Origin: Bettongia penicillata ogilbyi
Taxonomy: Eukaryota; Chordata; Mammalia; Diprotodontia; Potoroidae
Length of the DNA stretch: 64,000 nt
Assembly: GCA_023548195.1 (NCBI GenBank)
Contig: JAJHZJ010000009.1
Span: 1,054,001-1,118,000 of the forward strand
Direction: 5' to 3'
Both the position numbers and the translations under genes were made by a program. Of this stretch, positions 31,690-42,679 are shown piece by piece (the stretch's first letter is position 1; every line of letters begins with the position of its first letter). The notes under the pieces were generated by a model. The model made no database searches. It saw nothing but the letters and a program-made list of their open reading frames with translations, and was not told the origin of the DNA.

Positions 31690-32625
31690 ATAAACCACAT
31701 CATCAATCAACCAAGTAACATTTATTAAGCACCTACTATGTGCTAGGCACTGTGCTAGATACAGAGAATACAAGTATAAAGAATAAAACGGTCTTTACTT
31801 GCAATAAGCTTACATCCTAATAGGGAGACAAGAACAGAGAAAAATAAATATAGCATAAATATAAAGTTAATAACATGTGCATACATACACATATGCATGC
31901 ATACATACATGCATGTATATGTGTGTATATATGTGTGTGTATATAAACACACGTGCATATACACACAAAGTAGTCAAATACAAGGTAGTTTGAGAGGAAG
32001 GAGAACACTCCCAAATGGGGGAATCAGTAAAGGCTTCAGGTAGAAGAGGGCACATTAAGCTGCATTTTAAAGAATGGGAGGAATTCTATGAGGCAGAAGT
32101 AAGAAGTATTCTAGGAAGAAAGAAATACCATTACAAAGGAATAGAAATGGGAGATGGAATATCCTGTGTAAAGAGCGGAGAGGTGGGCAACTTGTCTAGA
32201 TCCCAAGCTAACATGGGAGTGGAAAGAGAGTTTGGGGCCAGGTTGTGAAGGGCTTTAAAAACTTAACAGGAGAATTTATATTTTTATCATTAGAGGCAAT
32301 AAGAAGGAACTGGAGCTGGCTGAGTAGGAGATTCACAAGTTAGATCTATGCGTAAGCCAACTTACCTGGCAGCAGTGCCCAGAATGTACCAGAGTGGTGA
32401 GAAGCTTGAGTCAGGGCCACTAATTAAGCAATAATGTAGGGGAGAGGGATGAAAAGATGGTCTGTGTGAGTGGAGAGAAGGGTTCACACCTGAAAGATAG
32501 AAATGGCAAGATTTGGCAACTGACTGGATGTAGGGGGTGAAGGAGAGTAGGGACTTGAGGATAATGCCAAGGTTATGAATCTGACACACGCTTAGAAGGC
32601 TGGTGCCTGCACTGTCACCTCTGTG
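31690..32625 (+). repeat. Old mammalian interspersed repeat of the 'cacctactatgtgctaggca' type
   Basis: It opens with 'taacatttattaagcaccta' and 'ctatgtgctaggcactgtgc'. A CA/TG microsatellite (31873-31965) interrupts it. It then has the body words 'aaggcttcaggtagaaga', 'gaagggctttaaaaactt' and 'gggcaacttgtctaga'. Related bodies are seen at 43450-45250 and 55640-56030. I cannot name the family with confidence. Confidence 0.5.
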
Positions 32626-32629
32626 TTTT

Positions 32630-32795
32630 ACCATCTGCCCGGTTCTTTCATTTTATAGATGAAAAACTGAGGACCAGGGAGGTTAAGTTATTTGGCCCAA
32701 GATCATACAGGCAATAAGTGTGGGAGGCAAGACTTGAATTCCAGTCCTCCAAAATCAGCACTCTTTCCATTGTACCACATTGCACTTCAAAAATG
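32630..32795 (-). repeat. MIR SINE (antisense)
   Basis: Words 'attttatagatgaaaaactg', 'aggttaagttatttggccca' and 'cttgaattccagtcctcc' are the antisense MIR order. Confidence 0.75.
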
Positions 32796-32799
32796 TTTA

Positions 32800-32965
32800 T
32801 TGTCATATATGCATACAAAGATAATTAATATTTATAATTATGTAAATACATAATTATGAGTAGATATAATAAAATGCTAGTATATAATAATAAATGTTTA
32901 TACAGAAACATGCTCATATATATGCTCTTATATAATACACATATGTATGCTAATAAGAGTGTACA
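32800..32965. repeat. AT-rich TATA/ATAA low-complexity tract
   Basis: Repeated ATAATTA and TATAATAA words, without a fixed period. Confidence 0.6.
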
Positions 32966-32970
32966 TGTGT

Positions 32971-33198
32971 AGCTGGGGGTATAGTGGATAAAGTGCCCAG
33001 CCTGGAGTCAAAGAGCTCCAGTTTCAAATCTGGCCAAAAATATTTAGCTGTGTGACCTTGGGCAAATCACCTAATCCTGTTTGCCTCAGTTTCCTCATCT
33101 GTAAAATGAGGAAATGGCAAACCATTTCAGTATCTTCCCCAAGAAAACCCCAAATGGGGTCACAGTGAGTTAAAAAACGCCCAAACAACCACACACGA
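32971..33198 (+). repeat. tRNA-headed marsupial SINE
   Basis: It begins 'gtagctgggggtatagtgga' and includes 'gtgaccttgggcaaatcacc', 'tttgcctcagtttcctcatc', 'atggcaaaccatttcagtat' and 'ccaaatggggtcacagtgag'. Confidence 0.9.
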
Positions 33199-33234
33199 TC
33201 ATGCTCATTATTAGACAAGCCTACAGACACGAGT

Positions 33235-33345
33235 GGGTTATATGGGTTACGTTTACCCCAAACCAGTACAGTTAACAAATTCTTTCCTGCTCTAAACTGA
33301 TCTTGCAAAGTTTAATCCACAAGGAAGAAAGGGAGATGAGGACGC
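33235..33345 (+). repeat. LTR-like segment, left copy
   Basis: It shares an ordered run of words with 34155-34262: 'gggttacg', 'cagttaacaaattctttcct', 'aaactgatcttgcaaa', 'tttaatcc' and 'gaagaaagggag'. It stops where the CpG island begins and has no TATA box or polyadenylation signal of its own. Confidence 0.65.
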
Positions 33346-33845
33346 AATGGCAAGTAACGTGGCCAGCGCGGGAGGTGCCAGGCGTGGAGCGTCCTCCCGC
33401 TGTGCCCGAGCAGTGGTGCCCACGGCAGGGGCTGAGTCCAGCTCTCCGCCGGGGCTTCCTTGGTTGCTGGGAGCTCTGTGGTCTCCGTGTCCCGCTATCG
33501 CCCTAAGGTGCCAGGCTCGGGCTCGATATCCCCTGAAATTCCCTTCGCATGGCGATGTGCTCTGGAAGATGCTTCTGAAGCGCGCCGTCCTTGTTTCCAT
33601 GCTGGTGCTCGGGCCCTGCCTGGCCAGGCACACCCCAGAGAGTCTAGGATCCTTGGAGAGTCCAGGACAAGGGAGCAGTCATAGCTCTCACGCCCCGCCC
33701 CAGCCTGGCCCCACCCCAGCCTGGCCCCGGCCCGCCCCGGCCACGCCCCAGCCTGGCCACGCCCCAGCCTGGCACCGCCCCAGAATGGCCCCGCCCCAGT
33801 CCGGCCCCTCCCCAGAATGGCCCGGTCCCCAGTAGCCACACCCTT
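33345..33845. promoter_or_regulatory. CpG island
   Basis: CpG dinucleotides and GC-rich words are dense here and scarce in the rest of the window. The block has GC boxes of the 'ccccgcccc' type in its right third. Frames up to 162 codons exist on both strands, as expected from GC-rich sequence with few stops. It could be a promoter island of an unseen transcript or a GC-rich part of an LTR. Confidence 0.6.
33694..33835. repeat. GC-rich minisatellite, unit about 16-17 bp
   Basis: Units close to 'cacgccccagcctggc' recur about eight times with variants such as 'accgccccagaatggc'. Sp1-type GC boxes recur with the unit. Confidence 0.85.
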
Positions 33846-34150
33846 TCCTAAGATTTGCTGTATTAACTGCCTATATCCCGGTGCTTCTCTCGCCCCATCC
33901 TTGTCTCTCGCCTGCCTGGGCTCCCTTTCTTCTTTCTCTCTTTCCTCCTGTTTGTTTCACCTGATTTCCGTCTCCAGCCTTGTCCTTTGTCTACTGTAAC
34001 CCTCTATGACCTATATTATCTCTCCCTCTCCCAGTTCATGGCACATTTTTAAACCCTCCCATTCGGGGGAAATTTCATTTTCCCCTTTCCCATCCCCTCC
34101 AAAGTCTCCATCTGTTCAAACCAGTGCCTTTCTCTCCCAAGGAGCCTGGT
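33846..34150. other. Pyrimidine-rich stretch
   Basis: CT-rich sequence with short TTTCTCTC-like words, between the CpG island and the right LTR-like copy. Confidence 0.6.
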
Positions 34151-34154
34151 ACAT

Positions 34155-34400
34155 ACATAGGTTACATGGCTTATGCTCACCTAAAATCCCGCCCAGTTGA
34201 CATGTTTCTTTCTTGCACCAAACTGATCTTGCAAAACTTAATCCTCATCGAGGGAAGGGAGAAGGTGTTTCCTGATTTCCTGGTATAAATCTAAGTTCGT
34301 CCCATATGCTTATGTACTTGGGTGGCTCCTTGGGTACTGAGTACTTGTTTCCCTGCAAATAAAACCTCTGAAATTTTCACATGATCAACACCTCCAAACT
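34155..34400 (+). mobile_element. LTR-like element, right copy, with TATA box and AATAAA
   Basis: It repeats the left segment and then continues with a TATA-like 'ggtataaatc' (34282-34291). 'cttgggtggctccttgggta' and AATAAA (34358-34363) follow. That order (TATA, short R region, polyadenylation signal) is typical of gammaretrovirus-type LTRs. No gag, pol or env is seen. The outer ends are not defined. Confidence 0.55.
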
Positions 34401-35555
34401 GCTGCCCAGCCCCATTTCAAGGAAATAGCAGAGCCTAGCTTCTTTGGAAAATTTCAGTTTGTGTTAGACATTCTTTAAAGAAATTTATCCAAATTCCCTC
34501 ACTATCAAAATGCTAGTTGACATTTCTAATACCCTACTCCACTCACTAAGAGCTGAATTAGACATTACTTATTTACTTTGTAATTCCAAAATTCTGTAGT
34601 TCTAATTTCTTAGAATATTATTTAGGGAAAGTGTTATTCAGTTTTTCTCACTTAAAATTTCCAGAAGGAGATGAAATGTTCAACTTCATAGAAAAAGACT
34701 TAAGTGACAAGTAGAAAATGTCTGGGTTGACATTTTGATTTTTTGCTTCTAGTTTACAGGTTAAAAATTATTTTAAAAATATGCAAGTAAATGCATGCAT
34801 AGTCATTATAAATGTTTGCAGTCCAAGCTAACAACATTGTGTAAAAGATTTGGCTTTAATGACTTTTAAAAGTTCTAAAAAATATAACTGATCTCTCACA
34901 CAAATTAACATAATGACTTAATTATTACTGCATAAAAATAATGAACATATAAGGAAAAAAGTCATGCCTATCCACTGCCCTGTGTTATAAATTCCTACAG
35001 CATAACTAGTTTAAATGTGATGGATTAATTTACAGTATAAAGGCAAAACAAATTGGAGGATTGAGGTGTGTGTATTTATATATCCATATATACATGTATA
35101 CACACACATATATATGCACATGTATTCCAACTCATTTGAAGTGCCACTAATGAAAAATTCATCACTTTGGTTCTCTTTTCTAGATGTGTGTGAAGTATTT
35201 TTATCCTATGATGATAGTTCAGTTTTAAATTTGTTTATGCTGTCTTATTGACCTAAATTAACATGAATGAAACTGACTAGGCTTCCCCTTATTTTTATAC
35301 TTTGATGAATTCATTGGGTTAGATACTTCCTCCATTACCACCAATCATAATCCTTCCATGCCTTGTCACTGTGTTCTGGTCCATGAATTCCTGTAAATGT
35401 TCTAGAAGATCTTACTGAACCCCTGTAGACCTTTTTTTCTTATTTTCTTAGTATTTGGGGGTTGACTAAGTATATTATCCAAGTTATCTGTTGCTTGTCA
35501 TTCCCATTATATATGATTGACTCAGTTTGACTCAGTTTTTTTTTCTAGCCTTCAC
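34401..35555. other. Unassigned stretch with a TA/CA tract
   Basis: AT-rich DNA. A TATA/CACATA tract lies at 35068-35120. No gene or named repeat is seen. Confidence 0.4.
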
Positions 35556-35796
35556 CAGGACTGTGCTGGCAAATGTTTAACAACCAACTCTCTAAAAAAA
35601 TTTCACAGGACATACTTTTTAGTTTAATTTTCATCATTAACATTTTCTGCATAACTTCTGCAAGTCTAGGCAATCAACAAAATAATAATTCAAGACTTGA
35701 TTTGTAATGTTTGCCAATTTCTAAGATATAGATGCTTACACTGAAAATGTAGCAATCAGCTCTTGAGAGAGAGGCTCTAGAACACTGCTGGTCCTG
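35556..35796. mobile_element. Short DNA-transposon-like element
   Basis: It starts 'caggactgtgctgg' and ends 'ctgctggtcctg', giving short inverted ends (CAGGAC/GTCCTG). The body shares word order with the element nested at 11629-11858: 'cttctgcaagtctaggca', 'ttcaagacttgatttgta'. Confidence 0.6.
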
Positions 35797-35895
35797 ACAT
35801 CACTCCTTACATTCAAGTCTTGGTTGGTAGCAAGCCTGCAACTTGATTATATTACTATGCACTTTCCTACTGGTGTTTGGGTTATTTGCAATAAA

Positions 35896-35896
35896 A

Positions 35897-35928
<32 letters not shown>

Positions 35929-35985
35929 TGTGTGAGAGAGAGACAGACAGAGAGAGACACAGAGAGAGACAGATAGAGACACAGA
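35896..35985. repeat. (TG)n(AG)n compound microsatellite
   Basis: TG repeats at 35898-35932, then GAGAGACAGA-type repeats to about 35985. Confidence 0.95.
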
Positions 35986-37440
35986 AACTCTAGTTTTTCA
36001 ATATAACAGTAAGTGCAGACAAAGTGTATACTTAGGGAGTTTTCTTAGGTGTTACATAGAGTGCTCAATGAGGGACATCACCCAGTTTGCTGCCCTTCTT
36101 TCTGTAGAAATCAAGGTATCACTTTAATTAACCAATAAATTCACTTAACCAATGAGGAAGACCTTCATTGTCTAGGTTCAACATAGTGCTGGGTGCACAA
36201 TGTAGAATATATTCCCAAAGGAGTAAAATAGAGATTCATCTTTGTGCCAGAGCCTTCTTTCCCAGTGTTAGAATCTCACTTTGTGATTCACAACTGATAT
36301 TTATCATGATCACATAAGTAATTCACAGTGACCATATCATTTTCTTGTGGAAAGAAAATGAATAAATATACCTATTGGGAGCTATCCTTGCAGAATGTTC
36401 ATCTCCATGTCTTCTTAACTTTCCTGCTTTCTCCAGGTGGTAAAAGGAATACAGAAAAAAGTTGCATATTGATGACCTCTTCTTTTGAGCAGGCGCCTAT
36501 GTTAGCAAAGCAAAAAAATGTTGTGCTAGGAGAGTTTGTTCTCACTCTGACTCACCAGTTGGTACCACTCTCAAAACACGCTAGTTCTGGTGACCCAGAA
36601 GAGGTCTCTGCTCCAGACCTGACTCATCTTGGCTAAGGTGCTTCCCACAGTCTGAGGAGGCAGCTAGCATCTCTATTCAAAGCCTGAATCTTGGCCTTGA
36701 CCAGTCCTTGATGTAGCAGGTTAAGGCTTTTGGTAATTGCTGCACCAGCAACTGCACTGAAAGAAGCATACGAAACACTGCTGTAAGAGTCTGTTTGTCA
36801 GGGAGGGAGAAGACCAGAAGTACCCATCAGTGTTTTGTGTGGCTCTCAATACTTTTTTTCCCCCATATATTGAATCTTACGATAGGATGTCTTTACAAGG
36901 GCAAAGGTCAAATGTGGGAAAATGTGCACCTATTTATATTTCTCTGCCCTCCCCATTGTCTTATTTTTTTGTTTTCCTCAGTCAAAACCTCCACGAGGGA
37001 GTGAAGCTAACAGAAACACCATCAGAATTGTCAGGTGTCTAGCATCATTACCCAGAGAATATTGGTGCTAAGAGACAGGCAATTTAGGTGGTCGTTAGCC
37101 TGGAATTGTTCAAAGTACTGTTTGATTTCCCAAATGGAGGTTAGCTTATTCTAATCTTTGATTCTTTGGCCAACTCATTATCTATCTGTAATGCCTATAC
37201 AACATGGTAGGTGGGTAGACAGATCATTAGCTGTCTTCTGTAGGGGGTCAAGTGATAAGGTGGAGGACTAAACATTTTCTTTGATTCCCTTGATCTTTCA
37301 AAACTCTCTGAAAGAGAAATTATGTGCAGGGAAAAACATACCTGGGTTGGAAGTAGAGCTCAACACCACATCCTGCCCCCACATTCTCAAACCTCAGAAA
37401 CCCTAACTACAAAAATCAACCCTTTAGCATCTGTAGGGAA
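35986..37440. other. Unassigned stretch
   Basis: No repeat or gene that I can name. The frame at 36328-36636 (102 codons) has no domain that I recognise. Confidence 0.4.
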
Positions 37441-37444
37441 GCTC

Positions 37445-39400
37445 TCTGAATTATTGATGGTATGCCAAAGAACTGAGGAACAGAGGAAATAGGACATGAC
37501 ACTGTGTGGGGTCAGTGTGGCAGTCCACTAAACCTAAGGGAAGGTACTCAGCATCCAACTGGAGCCAGTTCTCTCCATTCAAAAGTCACTTGGGCTAGAG
37601 ATGTAAGCTGGTATACCATGAATTGCTTAGCATGGAAGAAAGTTGAGACACTTTGAGATTCAGCCCCCAGAGAAACTATCCCTAGAGAAGAGGGCATCAG
37701 AGTCAGAAAGTAAACAACAGGGGAAAATTAAAAAGAAAAATGGAAATTGCCAAAAAATCTCAGGATAAAGAAACTCAAAGACTTGGAACATGAGGAGATA
37801 AATCAACAGAGAAAACATTAACAGTAGAAAGAAATATGGCCTCCAGATCTAGTAAAGTAGTTCAAGTATTTATGAGTAAATACATCAAAACAAAGGAAAA
37901 TGATTCAACACCGGAGAAAGAAGACACTGTGGAATTTGAGGAGAACATGCTGTTCTTGAGAGGTTTAAAAGAAACAATTCTGAAAGCAGAATTTATGGCC
38001 TGCACAGAAAAAATAATGGCCTTAATAGAATGGAATCTGCAATGGCAAGTCTCACCAAAGAAACAAAAGTGATAACAATAAACTGTGACTGCAAATATAC
38101 AGAAGTGAAGGACAATCTAGAGGAAAAGAAAAAACAATAACATTGAAAGAAAATATGCTCCCTATGCAAGCCAAACATACTGATCTAGAAGACAGGATAT
38201 ATAGACATCCTAAAGATCACAGGTCTACCAGAGAACATGAAAGGAAAACATAAAGAAAACCTTTAATGCCATAATGCAGAAAATAACACAAGAGAATTGC
38301 TTAGAACATAGAGAATGACCATAGAGAATGCTACTGTTGGTCTTTTGCTTTTCAAGAGGACCACTTATGTCATGGGTGATGTCTTGACTTGCGCCTGAAT
38401 TGCATTTAAGTGAGATGGAGTTGAACAGTCATAAACCTCACTCTCTCTTTCTGAATCATTGAAGTCCAGTGGCAGGACAAAACTCAAGATGATTGACATA
38501 GGTCCAGGATGCAATGGAAGATCTTGGCCTCTTTGATATCAGACCAGCCTCTAAGCTTTCCACAATGCCTGCTTCAACTGCCTTCATGGCCATTTGAACA
38601 AACTGTTTTCATCCACCAATTCCAGGGAATGGGAGGGAAATCTTTACATGTTTGGGGTAGACATCCCCCTAACTCATCAACAGGTGTGAGGCCTTCACCC
38701 TAGTTTAGCACAACTTCCAACACAGTTTTGTCAGGATGTGACCCCTGCACAAGACTCAACTTGGAGGAGTGGGTGAGAATTGAGTGAAGTTGGACGCCAG
38801 AAATGGCAAAGCAGCCCTGAAAAGGGTGCAGCAAATCCTTCCACTGGAAGTGCTAGTCTTTCATGAACATGTCCTATAACTCATAGGGAATAAAATATCA
38901 ATTGAAGGAATTCATAGATCACCTCCAGAATTAAAAAAAAACCAGCTCAACCACACAAATCCAAGTCTAAAAATTACAAGACACATAGTAGTTAAATGAA
39001 TGATTCAATTTAGAAACTAGAAGTTATTGCAAGAAATCAAAAGAAAGGCTGTCAAATACAGAGTAAGGGAAATTTGAAAAACAAGACCATTCTACACCCT
39101 TCAGAAAATATAGGAGGGAATAGGATAATGCATTCCAAAAAGCAATGGAGCTCCAGATTTAGTCCAGGGTGACCTACCCTGCAAATATAAACCTATTTAT
39201 AGATGAAAAAAAAGATAGATGTTCAATAGTAAAGGGAATTTGAAACAATCTTAGAAAGAAAAGCAGACCTAAAGAGATTATTTGCTTTTAAATGCCCCAA
39301 ACAACAGAAATACAGAAAGGATGAATGACAATAGTAGCCAAGTATAGCAAAAGCAAGAAAGCCACAGTAGAGAGACCAGTGAGAGACTTTTTCCCCCAGA
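37445..39400 (+). mobile_element. L1 ORF1-only derivative with a SINE insertion
   Basis: A leader-like segment is followed by an ORF1-like zone from about 37700. It is rich in Lys, Glu and Gln codons and has one readable piece (37836-38072). After a SINE (38331-38705) the ORF1 C-terminal domain resumes in broken frames to about 39300. The motif 'gacctaccctgcaaatat' is typical of the ORF1 C-terminal zone. No ORF2 remnant follows. The 5' end is not sharply defined. Confidence 0.5.
38331..38705 (+). repeat. RTE-tailed SINE inside the L1 derivative
   Basis: Words 'ttttcaagaggaccacttat', 'gatgtcttgacttgc' and 'cctcactctctctttctgaa' follow the order of the copies at 57952-58240 and 60389-60631. 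The right end is uncertain. Confidence 0.55.
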
Positions 39401-39419
39401 ATGTGAACGTAAAGATAGG

Positions 39420-39965
39420 GGTGAAGGTAGAAGTCAGGTGGAGGTAACAGTGAAGAGGTGCGCCTGATTGGGTATGAGCCCAAGCTGAGACCCTTGTCCC
39501 TTGGATGGAGAGGGTTTTGATCCCATTTGTCTGAAGGACTCCCAGAAAGCCTGGCCTTGGGGGGCTCCTTGGATTCCCCTTATTTGATTTAGCATTCTTT
39601 TGAGGTCCATATCACCCAGCCTGGATACTCCCCATCTTTGATCCTTGATCTTATCAAAATCCTGTTGTCTGGGCAACCGGCCACTACTTAGCATTCTCTT
39701 GAAGTCCATATCAGCCAGTCCAGATTGTCTGGACTACTGGTCACTCTCACCAGGATCCTCCCTGAATTTGATCTACATTCCAGGCTGATCTTACCTATCA
39801 AGACCATCCCTGGAGACACTTGGATTCTTCCCTCAGTCCTTTCTGTATTTAAGTACCATCTTGCCTCCATGAAGGCACTCAGACTTAATCCAGCACAGAT
39901 TCTATCTAGCTGAGATTCTATCTGGTCCACTTGTTAATATAAGCATTACAAATGCTTAAGAGTCA
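39420..39965. repeat. Unclassified repeat with an internal direct duplication
   Basis: The segment 'gcattcttttgaggtccata' (39591) recurs as 'gcattctcttgaagtccata' (39689), about 98 bp away. Each is followed by 'tca-ccagcc/tca-gccagt' words. The block could be part of an LTR but I see no TATA box or polyadenylation signal. Confidence 0.45.
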
Positions 39966-40059
39966 ACCCAGTATGGCAAATCTTTAAAAAACTTTGTTTT
40001 TTAAACAAAAGCAACACCCTGCTTAGAGATGAATCAGTGCTTTTTGTAGAACTATTAAA

Positions 40060-40870
40060 ACATGGGACGGGAATGAAAGGGGAAGAAGGGAGCAAGAGAA
40101 CAGAGGGTGATATGCATGAGGTTAGTAATAAGAGGAAGCTGACTCTGGTGGTCTCCCCAAACCTGCAGGGGATAGGGTGAATAAGTGAGGAGGAGGATTG
40201 AGAAAGGGGAAGGAAAGGAGGGGAATCCTTGCTTTAGCAGTGAGAGGGGATTCCAGGGATGGAGGCTTCTTTGGATGAAGAGAAACGTTTGGTGAAGGAA
40301 AATGGGAACTTCGTGTTGCATGTGGTTTAGGTGATTTGGTGTTTGGAAAAAAACACGTGTCATCTTTCAGGATGGAAGAAATTGGATATTCTGGGGGCAA
40401 CTGGCACCTGGGAAACTGGGAGAGCATGGATCCAGGGAGGAGATTTTGAAGCGGAGAAAATGTAACTAGGGTGAAGGTATAGATCAATGTTGGGCTGCAT
40501 AGTTAGGGTTGTAGTGGGGAGTTGGGGTGGCATCCTACCATGAGGCTATATCTTTGTCACATGAAGGAAGTGACTTTGTTCTGGGAGTGAGGCATAATGG
40601 AAAAGGAAAATCCTTGGGGCAAGTTCTGCAAGACAGTGGCAGAAACTTCCAAGGGTGAAGAGGTCAGAACAAATACCTTGGAAGTTATGATCCTGGAGGG
40701 AATACATAGGAGAAGGAAGGAGGGGGAGAAAAAGAGGAGAGGGAAAGTAGTCAGGAAACACTGAGAAATGGAGAATAAAGAGAGTAAAAGATACCTGCTC
40801 TGGAAAAGGGTGCAAAAAATTAAATAAAAAACTACAATATATATATTAGGGCACAGAGATATTTCAGACA
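40060..40870. other. Purine-strand tract, unassigned
   Basis: For about 800 bp the plus strand is strongly purine-rich ('gaaggggaagaaggg'-like words throughout). The minus strand accordingly gives spurious Ser/Pro/Phe-rich frames. It may be the G-rich 3' UTR of an L1-type element, as in the half-L1 near 26.4-27.0 kb, but I cannot align it. Confidence 0.5.
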
Positions 40871-42190
40871 AGTATTAAAAGGCAGAAATAGTTAACACAT
40901 CTTTTATAGACCATAACATAAAAATAGTAACTGGTTCAGAATGTGAGCGTGTGTCAATATAATTAAAAATACTTCCAAAATTAGCTTACATATTTATTGC
41001 TGAATTAATCAATTACAAAGGGAATACTTTATAGAACTTGATAATAGTTTTATAAATCATATGAAAAATCAAAGATCTATAATATCAAGAAAAATGAGGA
41101 AAAGAAGTAGTGATAACAAGAAAATAGCACTTCCATGTCTCAAACCATGTTATAAACAGCCATCATCAAAACCATTTGGCACTGGTTAAAAAATAGAGAG
41201 TTTGATCAGTGGAATAGACTAGAAAATGGAGAATCAGAAACAATACTACTCAATTGCCTATTATTTGATAAAATGAGACACAACTTATCTAATAAAACAC
41301 TCTTCTTTAGATAAAAATCTACTGGGAAAACCGAAAAGCAGTCTGGCAAGAATTAGACTTAGATCAATGCTTCGTACCATATTTCACAATTCATTTAAGA
41401 GGATATATAACCTTAATGTTAAAGATCTTAATGTAAAAAATAGAAGAGAAACATGTCATATGCCTCTCACAATTATAGATAGGAGATATCTTCTTAAACG
41501 AACTAGATAGAGGCAATTACAAAAGACAAAACATAACCTTGTTTACTTGAAACTGAAACTTCTACACATAAAATAAGAAGAGAAGTCATTGAATGGGGAA
41601 AAAATGTTTTTGTATCAAATTTCTCTAATAAGTGTTTGCTATCCAAGACATATAAATAATTAATCAATTTATATAAAATTAGTAACCATTTTCCAATAAA
41701 TAAATGGTTGAAGAATATGAACACATTGTTCTCAAAAGAGAAATTGCAAAGTACTTATGACATGACAGAATGCTCCAAACTGCTAATAATAAAAGAAATT
41801 CAAATCAAAGTAATCCTGGGGTTTTACCTCACCCAGCAGTTTGGTAAAGATGACCAAACATGACAGTGCTAGAAGGATTGTGGAACAATAGAAACACATA
41901 CATTGTAACTGGTGCTGTAAAATGGTATAACTATTTGGGATATCAGTTTTATTTCATTTTCAGTTCTTAGTTCTCTCTCTCCCTTTTCTTACCGTATTAC
42001 ACCTATTGAGAAGGCAAGAAAAACAAAACCTTTCACAAATTTGTATAATGATAAATAACAGATTCTCAAATTAGCCATGTCAAAAAAAAAAGAGAGAAAA
42101 AATGAAATGGAGACATGCTGAGTGCATCATTTCTCTTTGTAGAAGTGGATAGCATGTTTCATTATGAGTTCTTTGAAGTTGTGGTTGGCC

Positions 42191-42194
42191 ATTG
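42191..42194. other. Target-site duplication of the solo LTR (left)
   Basis: The 4 bp 'attg' here and at 42680-42683 bracket the TG...CA element exactly. Removing the LTR and one copy restores the antisense L1. Confidence 0.85.
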
Positions 42195-42679
42195 TGATGT
42201 AGATATAAAGGTGCCCTAAGGGATGAGTTGCCCTTTCTCTGGTTTATCCTCTAAAGGTGCCCTAAAATCTCTTGATACAAAGGTGCCCTAAGAATTAAGT
42301 TACTTTATCTTGAAATATCACAAAACTTACCAGACCATAAAATTCCTTGTCTCCGCCCCATCGCTATCCTGGGTCATAAGATTCTCTTGTCTCCCTTATC
42401 TTGTGTCATTCATCATCCTCATCCTGTGTCCTATCTTTCAAGACTCATCATCTCCCTAAATCTCTAACCCCCATAAGAAACCCTAAAATCATCTTACAAG
42501 CTGTACAGTTTTCTGTCTATATAAATCTGATTCTTTTCCTATATCAGTGCCTTTGTTTAGCTCCTTGCTAAAATCTCAGACCCACTACTTTTGTGTCAAT
42601 AAAGCTCCCATTGGCTAAAAAGAAGGTCTAAGGGAATTCTTTCAAATCTGAACCAGCTCTCCCAACTCCATCCTCAACA
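42195..42679 (+). mobile_element. Solo LTR of a class I (gammaretrovirus-like) endogenous retrovirus
   Basis: The element is 485 bp, starts TG (tgatgtagat) and ends CA (cctcaaca). It is flanked by a 4-bp direct repeat, 'attg', at 42191-42194 and 42680-42683. Inside are a TATA box 'ctatataaatc' (42517-42527) and AATAAA (42598-42603), both on the plus strand. 'ggtgccctaa' recurs three times near the 5' end. A 4-bp duplication is usual for gammaretroviral integration. No internal viral genes remain. Confidence 0.9.

Noticed and set aside
33347..33835. A 162-codon frame with a Leu-rich stretch followed by a Pro-rich repeat end, which could pass for a secreted protein.
   Set aside because: Comparable frames exist on both strands of the same GC-rich block, and the C-terminal part is a translation of the minisatellite. 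There is no splice or conserved-domain evidence.
33694..33835. Regularly spaced repeats, considered as a repeat-spacer array.
   Set aside because: The units abut each other with no unique spacers; this is a minisatellite.
40055..40871. Four minus-strand frames of 89-121 codons rich in Ser, Pro, Leu and Phe.
   Set aside because: They arise from the purine-strand bias of the plus strand and overlap in different phases. No domain is visible.
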